Assembly (NCBI GenBank): GCA_023666965.1
Contig: JAMPAZ010000009.1
Coordinates: 1-48,031, forward strand
Length of the DNA stretch: 48,031 bases
Reading direction: 5' to 3'
Source: Muribaculum sp.
GTDB taxonomy: Bacteria; Bacteroidota; Bacteroidia; Bacteroidales; Muribaculaceae
The translations under genes and the position numbers were made by a program. The first letter of the stretch is position 1. Each line of letters begins with the position of its first letter. The notes under the pieces are model-generated. The model was not told the origin of the DNA, did no database searches, and saw only the letters and a list, made by a program, of their open reading frames with translations. This document shows, one piece after another, positions 16,758 through 27,183 of the stretch.

Positions 16758-17882
16758 ATGAGACATCAAGTATATGCGCGGCTGGCAATAGCCGGATTCG
16801 GACTGGTCTGCATTGCATCGTGCGGACAAAAGAAAGCCGATACTTCGGCTGATGAGATAATGCCTGTAGACGTAGCTATCCCTACGGTAGAGTCGGTCAC
16901 TTTGCATAAGACTTACCCCGGTGTTGCGTACGCCAACGCCACGGCGAAAATAGTGGGGCGCGTCAACGGACAGCTATTGACTCAGAACTATACGAGCGGG
17001 TCGCTTGTCAAGAAGGGCGACGTGCTTTTTACAATAGAATCATCGACTTACCGCGATGCCGTGCAGCAGGCGCAAGCTACGCTCGCGACGGCTAAGAGCG
17101 AATATGAATACGCATCAAACCAATATGCGGCCATGAAGAAAGCCCTTGAGAGCGATGCCGTGTCGCAGATGGACGTGATTCAGGCTAAAAGCAACATGGA
17201 CAAGGCCGAGGCATCGATAAAGAATGCGCAGGCGGCCTTAAGCGACGCGCAGACCATGCTCGGATATTGTACGGTGCGCGCTCCGTTTACCGGACATATT
17301 TCGGCATCGACTATCGACCCCGGTTCGTATGTGAGCGGTGAAGGCTCGCCCGTCGAACTTGCCACCATTTACGACGATTCAAAGATAAGTGTCGACTTCT
17401 CGATTGAAAACGCTCAGTATGAGACAATGATCGGAAAGACCGGCAAAATCGAGGATGAGGCATACAAGCGTGTCCCGTTGACGTTTGAGGAACCTTTGGC
17501 GCATGAATATTTTGCCAATCTGACTTATCTGTCGCCGTCGGTAGATACAAGCACGGGTACAATCCTACTTAAAGTGGGGCTTGAAAACACCTACGGTGAA
17601 CTTAAGCCGGGCATGTACATCACTGTTAACCTTCCATACGGAATGAACACGGAAGCCATTCTCGTCAAGGATGCCTCCATCGGCACGGATCAGCAGGGTA
17701 AATATCTGTATGTGGTCAACGATTCAAACCAGGTGGTATATACCCCGATTAAAGTGGGCGATGTCTATCAGGATTCACTCCGCATCGTCACAGACGGAAT
17801 CAAACCTCAGTCGAAATATGTCACTTCGGCATTGCTGAAGGTGCGCGACGGCATGGAGGTAAAGCCAATAATGAAGAATTAA
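16758..17882 (+). CDS. RND efflux periplasmic adaptor (membrane fusion protein), lipoprotein
   Basis: The protein has 374 residues. The lipobox IASC places the lipid-modified Cys near residue 22, so it is anchored to the inner membrane. Barrel-sandwich halves ([27 protein letters not shown] and [19 protein letters not shown]) flank an Ala/Gln-rich coiled-coil hairpin (about 95-160). A beta-barrel and a membrane-proximal domain follow ([14 protein letters not shown]). This is the HlyD/AcrA-type bridge between permease and outer-membrane channel. It sits between its two partners in one operon. Confidence 0.95.
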   Translation: MRHQVYARLAIAGFGLVCIASCGQKKADTSADEIMPVDVAIPTVESVTLHKTYPGVAYANATAKIVGRVNGQLLTQNYTSGSLVKKGDVLFTIESSTYRDAVQQAQATLATAKSEYEYASNQYAAMKKALESDAVSQMDVIQAKSNMDKAEASIKNAQAALSDAQTMLGYCTVRAPFTGHISASTIDPGSYVSGEGSPVELATIYDDSKISVDFSIENAQYETMIGKTGKIEDEAYKRVPLTFEEPLAHEYFANLTYLSPSVDTSTGTILLKVGLENTYGELKPGMYITVNLPYGMNTEAILVKDASIGTDQQGKYLYVVNDSNQVVYTPIKVGDVYQDSLRIVTDGIKPQSKYVTSALLKVRDGMEVKPIMKN

Positions 17883-17898
17883 CCTAAAACTGTTCGCT

Positions 17899-20800
17899 AT
17901 GTTTTCGAAATTTTTCATAGACCGTCCCATTTTCGCCACGGTATTGGCGATATTGATGGTGATAGCCGGTCTGATTACCATATCTTCCCTCCCGGTGGCG
18001 CAGTTCCCGGATATTACGCCCCCGACAGTCAGTGTTAGTGCCACGTATCCCGGAGCCAATGCGTCGACAGTAGCCCGAACGGTCGGTGTGCCTATCGAAG
18101 AGCAGATCAATGGAGTCGAGGATATGCTTTACATGAGTTCTACATCAAGCTCCGACGGAAGTTACAATCTGACCATTACTTTCGAGCAAGGAACGGATAT
18201 TGATCAGGCCGCCATAAACGTCCAGAACCGACTTTCGCTTGCTCAGTCGCAGCTTCCTACGGCAGTGGTGGAGCAGGGATTGCAGGTCAACAAGGAGTCA
18301 ACCAACATCGTGCTTTTCTGCTCTCTCACCGGTGATGAAGAGCATAACTATGATGCCTTGTATCTTACCAACTATGCCAACATCAATCTTGTAAACGCTC
18401 TTGCTCGTGTTAAAGGTGTTGGAGGCGTGGATGCATTCGGTGGTGGAAATTACAGTATGCGTATATGGCTCGACCCCGAGGCTATGCGTGCAAGAGGGTT
18501 GACCCCGGCTGACGTACGCGAGGCAATCGCGTCGCAGAATATGGAGGTGTCGGCCGGTACGGTCGGTGCCGCGCCTAATCCCGACAACGACGCATTCCAA
18601 TTTACACTTACTTCACAAGGGCAGTTGACAACGGCTGAAGAGTTTGAAAATATTATTCTCCGCGCCGATGGCAACGGTGCCCAACTACGTCTTAAGGATG
18701 TGGCGAGGGTAGACCTCGGAAGTATAAGCTACGCGGCCACGACGAAGGTGTCGGGGCAAGACGCCGCATTGCTCGGTATTAAGCAGCTCCCTGGTGCAAA
18801 TGCTCTATCTGTGGCTAAGGCTGCCGAAGCTGAACTCAAGAGACTTGCGGAATATTTTCCGCCGGGAGTGAAGTATAGCGTGGTACTCGATACGTCGGAG
18901 TTTGTAACCGCTTCAATTGACGAGGTACTTGTGACTTTCGTGGAGACAACCCTAATCGTACTTGTTGTAATCCTTATATTCCTTCAGAACTGGAGAGCCG
19001 TAATAATTCCGATGCTCACCATACCGATTTCGCTTATAGCCACTTTCGCGGTTATGAAGTTGGCCGGATTTACGATAAACACGTTGACTTTGTTCGGACT
19101 TGTGTTGGCGATTGCCATCGTGGTGGATGATGCCATCGTGGTGGTTGAGGACTGTGCGCGACTTGTCGACGAAGGGAAGCTGTCGCGCCGACAAGCGGCC
19201 GAGAAGGCTATGAACGAGCTGACCGGCCCTGTCGTAGGGGAGGTGCTTGTGCTTCTTTCAGTGTTCATTCCTACGGCCTTCGTCAGCGGAATTACCGGAG
19301 AACTTTACAAACAGTTCGCGCTGACAATAGCTATTTCAACGGCGTTCTCAGGCTTCAATGCATTGACCTTCACTCCGGCCATGTGTGCCCTGTTCCTGAC
19401 TCCGAGCAATAAGAACAGCAAGAATCCGATATACAGAATATTCAATAAAGGGTATAATGTCGTTGAGACTTTCTACGGCAAGTGCGTCGATAAGATGTTG
19501 GCTCATGCGGGAGTGGCGTTGTCGGTGTTTGTGGTTTTGGCTGTCATCGGAATAGCTGCGTTCCTTTATTGGCCGACGAGCTATGTCCCGGAGGAGGATC
19601 AGGGCTACTTTATGTCGTCAATCCAATTGCCTCAGGGAGCTTCGCTCGAACGCACACAGAATTTGGTCAACGACCTATCAGATAAGATTCGCAAGGAGAT
19701 ACCCGAAGTTAAGGATGTGATGGCCATCTCCGGATTTTCGTTCATGGGTGGCGGAGCATCGTCCAATATGGGCAGCTTGTTCGTAGTGTTAAAGCCTTGG
19801 AAAGAACGCAAGGGAAAGGGTCAAAGTGTGTTTGACATCATCGACAAAGTCAATGAGTTGAGCGCATCGTATCAGGAAGCCATCATATTCTCGGTAAATC
19901 CTCCGGCGCTTCCGGGTATCGGTATGTCATCGGGACTTGAAATGCAGCTTCTTGATATAAACAATTTGGGCGCGGCCAAGCTGAAGGAAGCGGTTGAAAA
20001 TGTCATAGCGGCAGCCGAAAAGAATCCGAAGATAAAGAGCGTCACTACGCTGTATGAGGGTGAAGTTCCGCAGTATAAGATAAACATCGACCGCGACCGC
20101 GCCAAGATGGAGGGACTGACTTTGAGTGACATAAACTCCACGTTGGGAGCTTACATGGGCGGAAGCTATGTAAATGACTTCAGTGAGTTCGGGCGTGTAT
20201 ATCAGGTGACCATTCAAGGCGACGATGAGGCACGCGGCAATATAAGCGACGTGTTGAAGCTGAGTGTGCGTAATTCCGACGGAAAGATGGTGCCGTTTGC
20301 GGCGTTCTGTACTGTCGAGCAATCGATGGGCGTTCCGTTGTCGTCGCGCTATAATATGTATGGTACGGCTTCTGTCACAGCGACTCCTGCTCCCCATGTC
20401 AGCTCGAGCGATGCCATCAAGGCGATGGAGGAAATCGTAAGCGAGACTCTCGGTACAAATTATTCGTACGCATGGACCGGCCTTGCGTATCAGGAAACCC
20501 AATCGGGAACGACTGTAACGGTGGTGTTTATTTTCGCCATCATCTTAACCCTGCTCGTGCTTGCGGCGCAGTATGAAAGCTGGACTGATCCGGTTGCCGT
20601 GATCTTATCAATGCCGATTGCCATTCTCGGTACGGTTCTCGGATGTATCATTATGTCGCAGAGTATCAGTATTTATACTCAAATCGGATTGATCCTGTTG
20701 CTCGGACTTTCAGCCAAGAATGCCATCCTTATTGTCGAGTATGCGACATACTTCCGCAAGTCAGGCCTTCCGATTATCAAGTCGGCACATGATGCGGGAG

Positions 20801-21093
20801 TGATACGTTTCCGACCGATTATGATGACTGCCATTGCATTCATTTTTGGTGTAATGCCAATGATGTTTGCCACAGGAGCCGGGGCAGAGAGCCGTATATC
20901 GCTCGGTTCGGCAGTGGTATGGGGTATGTTGCTGAACGCAGTGATTGGTATCTTGTTCGTGCCTAACTTCTGGGATTTGATGCAGTCGCTCCAGGAAAAG
21001 GTGTTCGACAAGATGTTTAAAGATGTTGATACTGTACCTGCTTCGCCGTCGGACAGTGGGAATTCCGACAGTCCGATATCGGGAGGTGTATAG
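17899..21093 (+). CDS. RND multidrug efflux permease, HAE1/AcrB type
   Basis: This 1064-residue protein has the normal AcrB length. It starts [18 protein letters not shown], the conserved cytoplasmic helix and TM1. Proton-relay residues are present: the Asp pair D410-D411 in [10 protein letters not shown] (TM4) and K940 in [15 protein letters not shown] (TM10). Two large periplasmic loops follow TM1 and TM7, with porter and docking subdomains ([15 protein letters not shown], then [21 protein letters not shown]). It exchanges protons for amphiphilic drugs, bile salts or fatty acids. The HAE1 subfamily is clear, but the substrate range cannot be read from the sequence. The cytoplasmic tail is Ser/Asp-rich ([15 protein letters not shown]). 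Confidence 0.97.
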   Translation: MFSKFFIDRPIFATVLAILMVIAGLITISSLPVAQFPDITPPTVSVSATYPGANASTVARTVGVPIEEQINGVEDMLYMSSTSSSDGSYNLTITFEQGTDIDQAAINVQNRLSLAQSQLPTAVVEQGLQVNKESTNIVLFCSLTGDEEHNYDALYLTNYANINLVNALARVKGVGGVDAFGGGNYSMRIWLDPEAMRARGLTPADVREAIASQNMEVSAGTVGAAPNPDNDAFQFTLTSQGQLTTAEEFENIILRADGNGAQLRLKDVARVDLGSISYAATTKVSGQDAALLGIKQLPGANALSVAKAAEAELKRLAEYFPPGVKYSVVLDTSEFVTASIDEVLVTFVETTLIVLVVILIFLQNWRAVIIPMLTIPISLIATFAVMKLAGFTINTLTLFGLVLAIAIVVDDAIVVVEDCARLVDEGKLSRRQAAEKAMNELTGPVVGEVLVLLSVFIPTAFVSGITGELYKQFALTIAISTAFSGFNALTFTPAMCALFLTPSNKNSKNPIYRIFNKGYNVVETFYGKCVDKMLAHAGVALSVFVVLAVIGIAAFLYWPTSYVPEEDQGYFMSSIQLPQGASLERTQNLVNDLSDKIRKEIPEVKDVMAISGFSFMGGGASSNMGSLFVVLKPWKERKGKGQSVFDIIDKVNELSASYQEAIIFSVNPPALPGIGMSSGLEMQLLDINNLGAAKLKEAVENVIAAAEKNPKIKSVTTLYEGEVPQYKINIDRDRAKMEGLTLSDINSTLGAYMGGSYVNDFSEFGRVYQVTIQGDDEARGNISDVLKLSVRNSDGKMVPFAAFCTVEQSMGVPLSSRYNMYGTASVTATPAPHVSSSDAIKAMEEIVSETLGTNYSYAWTGLAYQETQSGTTVTVVFIFAIILTLLVLAAQYESWTDPVAVILSMPIAILGTVLGCIIMSQSISIYTQIGLILLLGLSAKNAILIVEYATYFRKSGLPIIKSAHDAGVIRFRPIMMTAIAFIFGVMPMMFATGAGAESRISLGSAVVWGMLLNAVIGILFVPNFWDLMQSLQEKVFDKMFKDVDTVPASPSDSGNSDSPISGGV

Positions 21094-21483
21094 CACTCTT
21101 ATTAACTTGTTAAAAAAATAGCAGAGATTCGTCAGACCGGAGTCGTCGACGGCTTAACGCTAAACTCTTCATCACCCGGATTCCCGGGACGGCACTTTCG
21201 AGGATTCTGATTCGCCGAATGTGCGTTCCGGAGCATTTAAGAGGCATGGCATGCACATGCACCGTGTTCTCCGGGGTCTCGCGAAGAGAGCGTTTCGCCT
21301 GACGATTCCGGTCTGCCGTTCCCGCCCGATAATGGCCGCGGACCATGGTCGGGTGCGACGCGCATTTTGGAGCTTATGAAGTCGGTAGGACGGTCGGCCC
21401 GGATCCGAAGTGCCGACCAATTTCCCCGGCTTCAATAGACTCCGAATGCGCCGTCGCCGCAGATTCGGATTAATCGAACAATG
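21094..21483 (-). ncRNA. Gene-free GC-rich segment, possible minus-strand structured RNA
   Basis: No convincing protein is coded here: the 104-codon minus frame is Arg/Pro-rich with shadow-like composition. The minus strand has TACCTTTG at 21491-21484, stems soon after the predicted start (TCCGAAT with ATTCGGA; GGTCGGC with GCCGACC) and a run of seven T at the far end (21112-21118). This layout suits a transcribed non-coding RNA of about 370 nt. It lacks the signatures of RNase P RNA, tmRNA and SRP RNA. Only moderate structural support is visible by eye. Confidence 0.25.
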
Positions 21484-21491
21484 CAAAGGTA
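21484..21491 (-). promoter_or_regulatory. Minus-strand -7 box in the 21.1-21.9 kb gap
   Basis: It reads TACCTTTG on the minus strand and directs transcription leftward into the GC-rich gene-free segment. No -33 partner is seen at the standard spacing. Confidence 0.35.
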
Positions 21492-21634
21492 CGATGTAAT
21501 TTTGCGATTGATAGTGTAAAATTGGGGTAAAATATGTCGTACATTAAACGGAGTAGCCGATTTTGCACCGAAACGGTGTGATGCCGAGCAAACTAAGGGA
21601 TTTGTATTTTGTCGTAGACTCCAATTATTTTGAA

Positions 21635-21675
21635 ATCTTTGTGTAGCCGGGGCGTGAGCGAAAGCGAACCCCCGG
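21635..21675 (-). repeat. REP-like palindromic repeat, copy B (inverted)
   Basis: On the minus strand it reads CCGGGGGTTCGCTTTCGCTC followed by ACGCCCCGGCTACACAAAGAT, matching copies C and D at most positions. It forms the left outer arm of a ~206-bp inverted structure with copy C. Confidence 0.8.
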
Positions 21676-21700
21676 ATATGCGCGGACAATACCGATCGCA

Positions 21701-21775
21701 CTCCGCTATGCGAGAGAGCTGCAACGCCATTATGTTTTATGACTAATCGATTAGAGGAGCTCTCGCATAGCGGAG
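21701..21775. repeat. Inner inverted repeat between REP copies B and C
   Basis: CTCCGCTATGCGAGAGAGCT (21701-21720) pairs with AGCTCTCGCATAGCGGAG (21758-21775), 18 bp with a 2-nt bulge, around a 37-nt loop. It is nested inside the outer arms made by the two REP-like copies. Confidence 0.8.
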
Positions 21776-21798
21776 CTCAATTTCATTCTCTACAATTT

Positions 21799-21840
21799 AC
21801 CGGGGGTTCGCATTCGCTCACGCCCCGGCTACATAAAGAT
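21799..21840 (+). repeat. REP-like palindromic repeat, copy C
   Basis: ACCGGGGGTTCGCATTCGCT followed by CACGCCCCGGCTACATAAAGAT. It is the best consensus copy of the four and faces copy B in inverted orientation. Confidence 0.85.
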
Positions 21841-21885
21841 TCCGTGTTTTGACGTAACGCAATATACATTAATTATGAGTGAATT

Positions 21886-21917
21886 TTTGCTATAAGCATG
21901 TGTTTTGATTATATTTG
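21886..21917 (+). promoter_or_regulatory. Promoter of the alpha/beta-hydrolase gene
   Basis: TTTG at 21886-21889 and TATATTTG at 21910-21917, spaced 20 bp, give a full Bacteroidetes consensus promoter. The predicted start at about 21922 leaves a leader of about 24 nt before ATG 21946. Confidence 0.65.
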
Positions 21918-21945
21918 CGAATATTAATTGAAAATTGTGGGTGAA

Positions 21946-23313
21946 ATGGGAAGTAAGATTTTGAGGCTCTTTATTGTCTTAAGCGGTATGATGGGGGCCA
22001 CATTTGGGTATGGAATGTCCGGAGATTGGCATGGTAGGCTCGATCTTGGGGGTGGGAGGAATTTGAGGCTCATTTTACATATCTCGGAATCCGACTCACT
22101 GGTCACGATGGATTCTCCGGACCAGAATGCGTATGGTCTTGAGGGTGAAACGGTATTTCTCTCAGAGGATTCGGTAAATTTCCGGATAGGGAGGCTTATG
22201 ATGGGATATGCCGGGCGCGTATGCGGGGATACCATCAGCGGGACGTTTCAGCAACGGGGATTTAAGTTCCCGCTTTCGCTGGTGCGTGGAGTGGAAAAGT
22301 TAAACAGACCTCAGACCCCTCAACCTCCATTCCCATATAAGACAGAGGAGGTTAGAATCGCAAATCCGACTTCCGGAGCCCTTTTGGCCGGAACCTTGAC
22401 TGTGCCGGAAAACAGTTCAGATGCGACACCGGCAGTAGTTTTGGTAAGCGGCAGCGGACTGCAGAACCGCGATGAGGAATTGTTTGAACACAGGCCGTTT
22501 GCAGTTATAGCGGACTATTTAGCCAGAAATGGAATAGCTTCGTTGCGTTATGACGACAGAGGGTTTGGCGAGTCGTCAGGTGATGCGTCTGTTGCAACCA
22601 CAGAAGATTTTGCATCTGATGCAGATGCCGTGCTCGGTTGGTTGCGTGCTCGGTGCCAATTTGGTAAAACGGGCATTGTGGGTCACAGTGAAGGTGGAAT
22701 TATCGCGTATATGCTCGGAACGAAAAGTGGCGGACCGGACTTTATCGTGTCGATTGCCGGCCCATCGGTGAAAGGAACTAAGACCATAGCCTACCAAAAT
22801 AAGGTGGCTGTAGAAAATTCCGGGGTTCCTGGACCGCAGGCTAATGACTTCGCCATAGCTGTCGAGAACGTTTTGGAATTTAAGCTGTCGGGTCAGACGC
22901 GTACATCAGTTTCAGATGAGGAACTGGCGGCCTTCTATCCTCAATACCGCGACAATGCTTTGACGCGTCGTCTGGGAGAATCGCTTAGAGCAGTGCTTGT
23001 GTCTGACACCGGCAATATTTGGATGAATTATTTTCTGGCATACGACCCGTCGGCGGACCTAAGCGGATTACGGGTGCCTGCGCTGATAGTATATGGAGAG
23101 AAGGACAGCCAGGTTCCTCCTTCTTTAAATCTGGAGGCGGCTCGCAAACTTGCTCCCAAGGCGGATGTAAGGTGCTATCCGGAGCTTAATCATCTGATGC
23201 AACATGCCGTCACGGGGCATTCGTCGGAATACGGCTCTATTGAAGAGACGATTTCGTCGGACCTGCTCAGAGACATCCGAGACTTTATCCTTGCCCTTTG
23301 CCTTGGGGGATAA
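21946..23313 (+). CDS. Exported alpha/beta-hydrolase (serine hydrolase)
   Basis: The protein has 455 residues from ATG 21946. Upstream TTG 21928 lies closer to the predicted transcription start and would only lengthen the signal peptide, MGSKILRLFIVLSGMMGATFG. An N-terminal beta domain of about 120 residues (DWHGRLDLGGGRNLRLILHI, VCGDTISGTFQQRGFKFPL) precedes the hydrolase fold. The hydrolase core has the oxyanion-loop region VVLVSGSGLQNRDEE and YDDRGFGESSG. The nucleophile elbow is GHSEGG (S248), the acid is likely Asp in YGEKDSQVP and the base His in ELNHLMQ. This architecture matches periplasmic S33-like esterases/peptidases of Bacteroidetes. The substrate is unknown. It appears monocistronic. 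Confidence 0.85.
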   Translation: MGSKILRLFIVLSGMMGATFGYGMSGDWHGRLDLGGGRNLRLILHISESDSLVTMDSPDQNAYGLEGETVFLSEDSVNFRIGRLMMGYAGRVCGDTISGTFQQRGFKFPLSLVRGVEKLNRPQTPQPPFPYKTEEVRIANPTSGALLAGTLTVPENSSDATPAVVLVSGSGLQNRDEELFEHRPFAVIADYLARNGIASLRYDDRGFGESSGDASVATTEDFASDADAVLGWLRARCQFGKTGIVGHSEGGIIAYMLGTKSGGPDFIVSIAGPSVKGTKTIAYQNKVAVENSGVPGPQANDFAIAVENVLEFKLSGQTRTSVSDEELAAFYPQYRDNALTRRLGESLRAVLVSDTGNIWMNYFLAYDPSADLSGLRVPALIVYGEKDSQVPPSLNLEAARKLAPKADVRCYPELNHLMQHAVTGHSSEYGSIEETISSDLLRDIRDFILALCLGG

Positions 23314-23536
23314 GAGATGGGTGAAAAATGTGAGGTCGATGTGTGCGTGTGTCAAAAAAAAGTGGTAACTTGCGGCATTGTTAACGAGTTAAGTTAATCG
23401 GATTAAATCTGCCGGGATTTAATTTTTATTGGCAGGTTGTGTCAACAAGTTGTGCTGCAAACGTGTTACATATTTACAGCAAATGAGATCGCATGGGTGC
23501 TTAAAAGTTAGCATGAGATCAAATTGAGGGAAATAA

Positions 23537-23971
23537 ATGGCAAAGGAACAGATGTCAAAGTCGACCGACATAAGGATTATCGATTTGCCGCGGATAGAGG
23601 ATCCGCGAGGCAATCTGTCGTTTCTGCAATATCCTGACCAGGTGCCGTTTGAGATAGAACGGGCGTATTGGGTATATGATGTGCCCGGGGGTGCAGAGAG
23701 GCAGGGACACGCTTTCCGCCGGCAGCATGAGTTTATAATAGCCTTGTCTGGATCGTTTGACGTGGTGCTCAACCGTGGCGGCGGAGTGGTCCGACACCAT
23801 CTGTCGCGGTCGTACTATGGCGTTTATGTGCCACCAATGACATGGCGAAGTCTTGACAACTTCTCGACAAATTCAGTGGCACTTGTCTTGTCGTCGACGG
23901 AGTATGATCCAACAGACTATATCGAGGACTACGACGACTTTGTCAGGCTTGTTAATATCGTTAATAATTAA
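23537..23971 (+). CDS. FdtA/QdtA-like cupin, dTDP-sugar 3,4-ketoisomerase family (variant active site)
   Basis: This 144-residue single-domain cupin carries the sugar 3,4-ketoisomerase family motifs: [33 protein letters not shown] and the C-terminal [15 protein letters not shown]. Characterised FdtA/QdtA enzymes convert dTDP-4-keto-6-deoxyglucose to the 3-keto isomer with a His pair in a GGHAH-type motif. Here the motif is QGHAFR, so the second His is Phe60. It may be a subfamily with a different substrate or a partner of the full-motif paralogue at 25116-25535. It is first in a three-gene cassette; the aminotransferase begins 14 bp downstream. Confidence 0.85.
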   Translation: MAKEQMSKSTDIRIIDLPRIEDPRGNLSFLQYPDQVPFEIERAYWVYDVPGGAERQGHAFRRQHEFIIALSGSFDVVLNRGGGVVRHHLSRSYYGVYVPPMTWRSLDNFSTNSVALVLSSTEYDPTDYIEDYDDFVRLVNIVNN

Positions 23972-23985
23972 AACACTCAACTATT

Positions 23986-25101
23986 ATGTGTACTATCAGA
24001 TATCCGTTTTTGGATTTAGGGAAGGTGAACGGACGTTATGCCGACGAGATTAAAGGTGTATGCGCTAAAGTGATAGACGGCGGACGCTATATCGGCGGAC
24101 GCGAGGTGGAAAAATTTGAGGAGAAGTTGGCCAATTACGTCGGCGCAAAACATGCTGTCGGCGTCGGATGCGGACTTGACGCATTGCGGATGATTTTGCT
24201 TGGCTACATAGCTTTAGGACATATTAAGGAGGGTGACGAGGTAATTGTCCCGTCGAACACATATATCGCGACTGTGCTCGCAGTAAGTACAAGCCGATTG
24301 AAACCGGTGCTTGTGGAGCCGTCGAAGACCACTTTTAATATAAATCCGTATCTGATAGAACAAGCCATCACTCCGCGTACGAAGGCCATCATCACTGTGC
24401 ATCTCTACGGGCGGCCGTCGTTTGACGACGATCTTGCCGACGTGGCATCGAAGCATGGTCTGATGATAATCGAGGATAATGCTCAGGCAATAGGCGCAAG
24501 CGTCAACGGAGTTAAGACCGGTCATCTGGGACGAGCGGCGGCTTTCAGCTTCTATCCGACCAAAAATCTCGGAGCGTTGGGCGACGGGGGAGCGGTCACG
24601 ACGGACGACGATGAGCTGGCGGCTATAATAAGGAAGTTGCGCGACTATGGCAGGACGGAAGATCAATATATTAATGACGTACAAGGATTTAATAGCCGAC
24701 TTGACACGATGCAGGCCGCAGTATTGAACCTTAAGATGCTGTATTTGGATGAAGAAAATTCGTCGCGGCGGTGTTTGGCATCGGTCTATGACAAGGAGAT
24801 TGACAATCACTTGGTGACAACTCCCGATCCGGGACCGGACTATCATGTCTATCATCAATATGTGGTGAGGGTGAAGGATCGCGACAGATTCCGTAAATTT
24901 CTGCTTGACCGAGGCATCGAGACTGCCGTGCACTATCCAGTGCCTCCTCATCGTCAGAAATGTTATCCGGAGTTCTGCGGGGTCAATTTGACGATTGCCG
25001 ACCGCTTGGCCGAAGAGGTTGTCAGTCTTCCTATCAGTCCTGCCTATATCTCGGTAGACGATGCTCGTGCGATAGCCTACGTTATAAATTCATTTAAGTA
25101 A
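23986..25101 (+). CDS. DegT/DnrJ/EryC1/StrS-type sugar aminotransferase
   Basis: This 371-residue PLP enzyme has the family length. It starts [17 protein letters not shown]. The cofactor-binding Asp is in [11 protein letters not shown] (about residue 164) and the internal aldimine Lys is K193 in [15 protein letters not shown]. It would transfer an amino group from glutamate to C3 of a dTDP-3-keto-6-deoxyhexose made by an adjacent ketoisomerase, giving a dTDP-3-amino-3,6-dideoxyhexose (FdtB/QdtB role). It is flanked by two cupin genes 14 bp away on each side, so the three form one operon. No acetyltransferase or glycosyltransferase follows, so later steps must be coded elsewhere. Confidence 0.93.
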   Translation: MCTIRYPFLDLGKVNGRYADEIKGVCAKVIDGGRYIGGREVEKFEEKLANYVGAKHAVGVGCGLDALRMILLGYIALGHIKEGDEVIVPSNTYIATVLAVSTSRLKPVLVEPSKTTFNINPYLIEQAITPRTKAIITVHLYGRPSFDDDLADVASKHGLMIIEDNAQAIGASVNGVKTGHLGRAAAFSFYPTKNLGALGDGGAVTTDDDELAAIIRKLRDYGRTEDQYINDVQGFNSRLDTMQAAVLNLKMLYLDEENSSRRCLASVYDKEIDNHLVTTPDPGPDYHVYHQYVVRVKDRDRFRKFLLDRGIETAVHYPVPPHRQKCYPEFCGVNLTIADRLAEEVVSLPISPAYISVDDARAIAYVINSFK

Positions 25102-25115
25102 TCAGAGTAGAGGAG

Positions 25116-25535
25116 ATGAGGGGAAATACGATAGACGACTGCCGCATAGTAGACATTGAGACTCACTCTAACGGTCGTGACGGCAATCTGTCGGTCATGT
25201 CCGGCGGCGAGGAGTCATTGTTTCCGCTAAGGCGCGTCTATTACCTCTATGATGTCCCCGGCGGAGAAAGCCGAGGAGGACACGCCCATCGGGAACTACA
25301 CGAGATGCTTGTTGCCGTTAGCGGCAGTTTTACCGTTACGATAGGCGACGGAAAAAGTCGGCGGACGGTGATGCTTAACCGTCCGAACCGCGGACTTCAT
25401 ATAGTGCCGGGCATCTGGCGTACGCTTGACGAATTCTCGTCGGGGGCGGTTTGTTTGGTGATTTCTTCGCTTCCATACGACGAAGCTGACTATATCCGTG
25501 AATATTCTGACTATTTGGAATATAAAAAAGGATAA
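25116..25535 (+). CDS. FdtA/QdtA-like dTDP-4-keto-6-deoxyglucose 3,4-ketoisomerase
   Basis: This 139-residue cupin carries the complete family motif RGGHAHRELHEMLVAVSGS, with H56 and H58 as the expected catalytic pair. YYLYDVPGGE precedes it and GIWRTLDEFSSGAVCLVISS follows. It keeps the tail motif YDEADYIREYSDYL. It should make the 3-keto sugar used by the upstream aminotransferase. It is a diverged paralogue of the cupin at 23537-23971. An AT-rich spacer follows before glpK. Confidence 0.9.
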   Translation: MRGNTIDDCRIVDIETHSNGRDGNLSVMSGGEESLFPLRRVYYLYDVPGGESRGGHAHRELHEMLVAVSGSFTVTIGDGKSRRTVMLNRPNRGLHIVPGIWRTLDEFSSGAVCLVISSLPYDEADYIREYSDYLEYKKG

Positions 25536-25591
25536 AAAGCTAATGCCATATAGAAACTTTTCACTATATTAGCCGTTGAAATTATGTGAGA

Positions 25592-25613
25592 CATATCCAA
25601 TCAGCGGGATATG
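25592..25613. promoter_or_regulatory. Inverted repeat upstream of glpK, candidate operator
   Basis: CATATCC and GGATATG form a perfect 7-bp inverted repeat with an 8-bp spacer, 68 bp before the glpK ATG. It could be a regulator site for the glycerol operon. No TAnnTTTG box was found in this gap. Confidence 0.3.
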
Positions 25614-25680
25614 CCCATAAAATAGTCCTAACACTTTAAATCCGGTCACTTACACCATGGAAGTGACACACATTAACATT

Positions 25681-27177
25681 ATGGATCAATACATTCTATC
25701 GCTTGACCAGGGTACAAGCAGTTCGCGTGCCATAGTCTTTGACCACAACGGTTCGATCAGAGCGGTCGCTCAGCATGAGTTTGAACAAATTTTTCCGCGT
25801 TCTGGATGGGTTGAGCACGACCCCCACCAGATTTGGGCATCGCAGGCGTCGGTGGTAGCTGAGGCAATCTCAAAGATTGACATCAACGGAACCAACATCG
25901 CGGCTATCGGAATCACCAATCAGCGTGAAACGACGATTGTTTGGGATATAGACACTGACGAACCGGTATATAACGCCATCGTATGGCAAGACCGGCGAAC
26001 TTCGGAGTATTGCGACGAACTACGCGGTCGAGGATTGACTGAAATGATCAAGCAGAAAACGGGACTGATAGTAGATGCGTATTTCAGCGCCACAAAGATA
26101 AAGTGGATACTTGACAATGTTCCTGGAGCCAGAAAGCGTGCTGACGAGGGTAAGCTTCGCTTTGGGACAGTAGATTCGTGGCTGGTATGGCGACTTACGC
26201 GAGGAAATATACATGTGACCGACGTCAGCAATGCCGCACGAACGATGTTGTTTAACATCAACACTCTGCGCTGGGACAAGGAGCTTCTTGAGCTGTTCGG
26301 AATACCCGAATCGATGATGCCGGAGGTGAAATCGTCGAGTGAGGTGTATGGCTATACGACGACGACCCTGTTTGCTCATAAGGTTCCGATTGCGGGCATC
26401 GCTGGCGACCAGCAGGCGGCACTTTTCGGGCAGATGTGCGTAGAGCCGGGATCGGTAAAGAATACGTACGGCACCGGATGCTTCCTGCTGATGAATACGG
26501 GCAATAAGCCTATCGTGTCAAAGAACAGGCTTCTGACCACTGTGGCATGGAAGATCGGCGACGATGTCACGTATGCGCTTGAGGGTTCAATATTTGTGGC
26601 CGGCTCAGTGGTGCAGTGGCTCCGTGACGGCCTTAAGTGTATCGAAAAGTCGTCGGATGTAGAGAAGCTTGCCGCATCGGTGCCAGATACCAACGGGGTG
26701 TATTTCGTACCGGCGTTGACGGGGCTTGGCGCACCGTATTGGGATCAATATGCACGCGGGGCCATATCCGGTATCAGCCGCGGCACGACAGTGGCTCATA
26801 TCGCCCGCGCCGCTCTTGAAGGGATCGCATACCAGACCTATGACATAGTATCGGCAATGGAACGCGATGCGGGACTGCCGATAGCCAATCTGAAAGTCGA
26901 CGGGGGCGCATCGCGCAATGACCTACTGATGCAGTTCCAAAGCGACATACTTAACACTGAGGTGCTTCGACCGAAAGTGACCGAAACGACCGCTTTGGGT
27001 GCGGCATATTTGGCCGGTCTCGCCGTGGGTTACTGGAAGAATATTGATGAAATCAAGGAGCAATGGCAGGTCGAACAGTCGTTCAAGCCTGTCCTTGACG
27101 AAGAGAAAGTTAAGCGGGAGATTGAAGGATGGCATGATGCCGTCAGACGTGTGTTGACAACGGATGAATGTAAATAA
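25681..27177 (+). CDS. glpK: Glycerol kinase
   Basis: The protein has 498 residues from ATG 25681, the usual GlpK length; ATG 25657 would add eight residues before [24 protein letters not shown]-family motifs are present: the phosphate-1 loop [22 protein letters not shown], the substrate region [23 protein letters not shown] and the adenosine motif [16 protein letters not shown]. It phosphorylates glycerol to glycerol-3-phosphate for lipid synthesis or glycolysis. glpF follows 6 bp downstream, so uptake and trapping are coupled in one transcript. No glycerol-3-phosphate dehydrogenase is adjacent. Confidence 0.97.
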   Translation: MDQYILSLDQGTSSSRAIVFDHNGSIRAVAQHEFEQIFPRSGWVEHDPHQIWASQASVVAEAISKIDINGTNIAAIGITNQRETTIVWDIDTDEPVYNAIVWQDRRTSEYCDELRGRGLTEMIKQKTGLIVDAYFSATKIKWILDNVPGARKRADEGKLRFGTVDSWLVWRLTRGNIHVTDVSNAARTMLFNINTLRWDKELLELFGIPESMMPEVKSSSEVYGYTTTTLFAHKVPIAGIAGDQQAALFGQMCVEPGSVKNTYGTGCFLLMNTGNKPIVSKNRLLTTVAWKIGDDVTYALEGSIFVAGSVVQWLRDGLKCIEKSSDVEKLAASVPDTNGVYFVPALTGLGAPYWDQYARGAISGISRGTTVAHIARAALEGIAYQTYDIVSAMERDAGLPIANLKVDGGASRNDLLMQFQSDILNTEVLRPKVTETTALGAAYLAGLAVGYWKNIDEIKEQWQVEQSFKPVLDEEKVKREIEGWHDAVRRVLTTDECK

Positions 27178-27183
27178 AAATGA

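Noticed and set aside
21172-21486. 104-codon minus-strand frame in the 21.1-21.5 kb gap
   Set aside because: Composition is dominated by Arg and Pro with no fold-like pattern; several frames overlap here, as expected for GC-rich non-coding DNA.
21635-21840. CRISPR array
   Set aside because: The repeats are inverted, only two copies, with no regular spacers and no cas genes nearby.
23318-23398. 26-codon Cys-rich frame after the hydrolase gene
   Set aside because: Too short, no promoter or ribosome site, probably chance.
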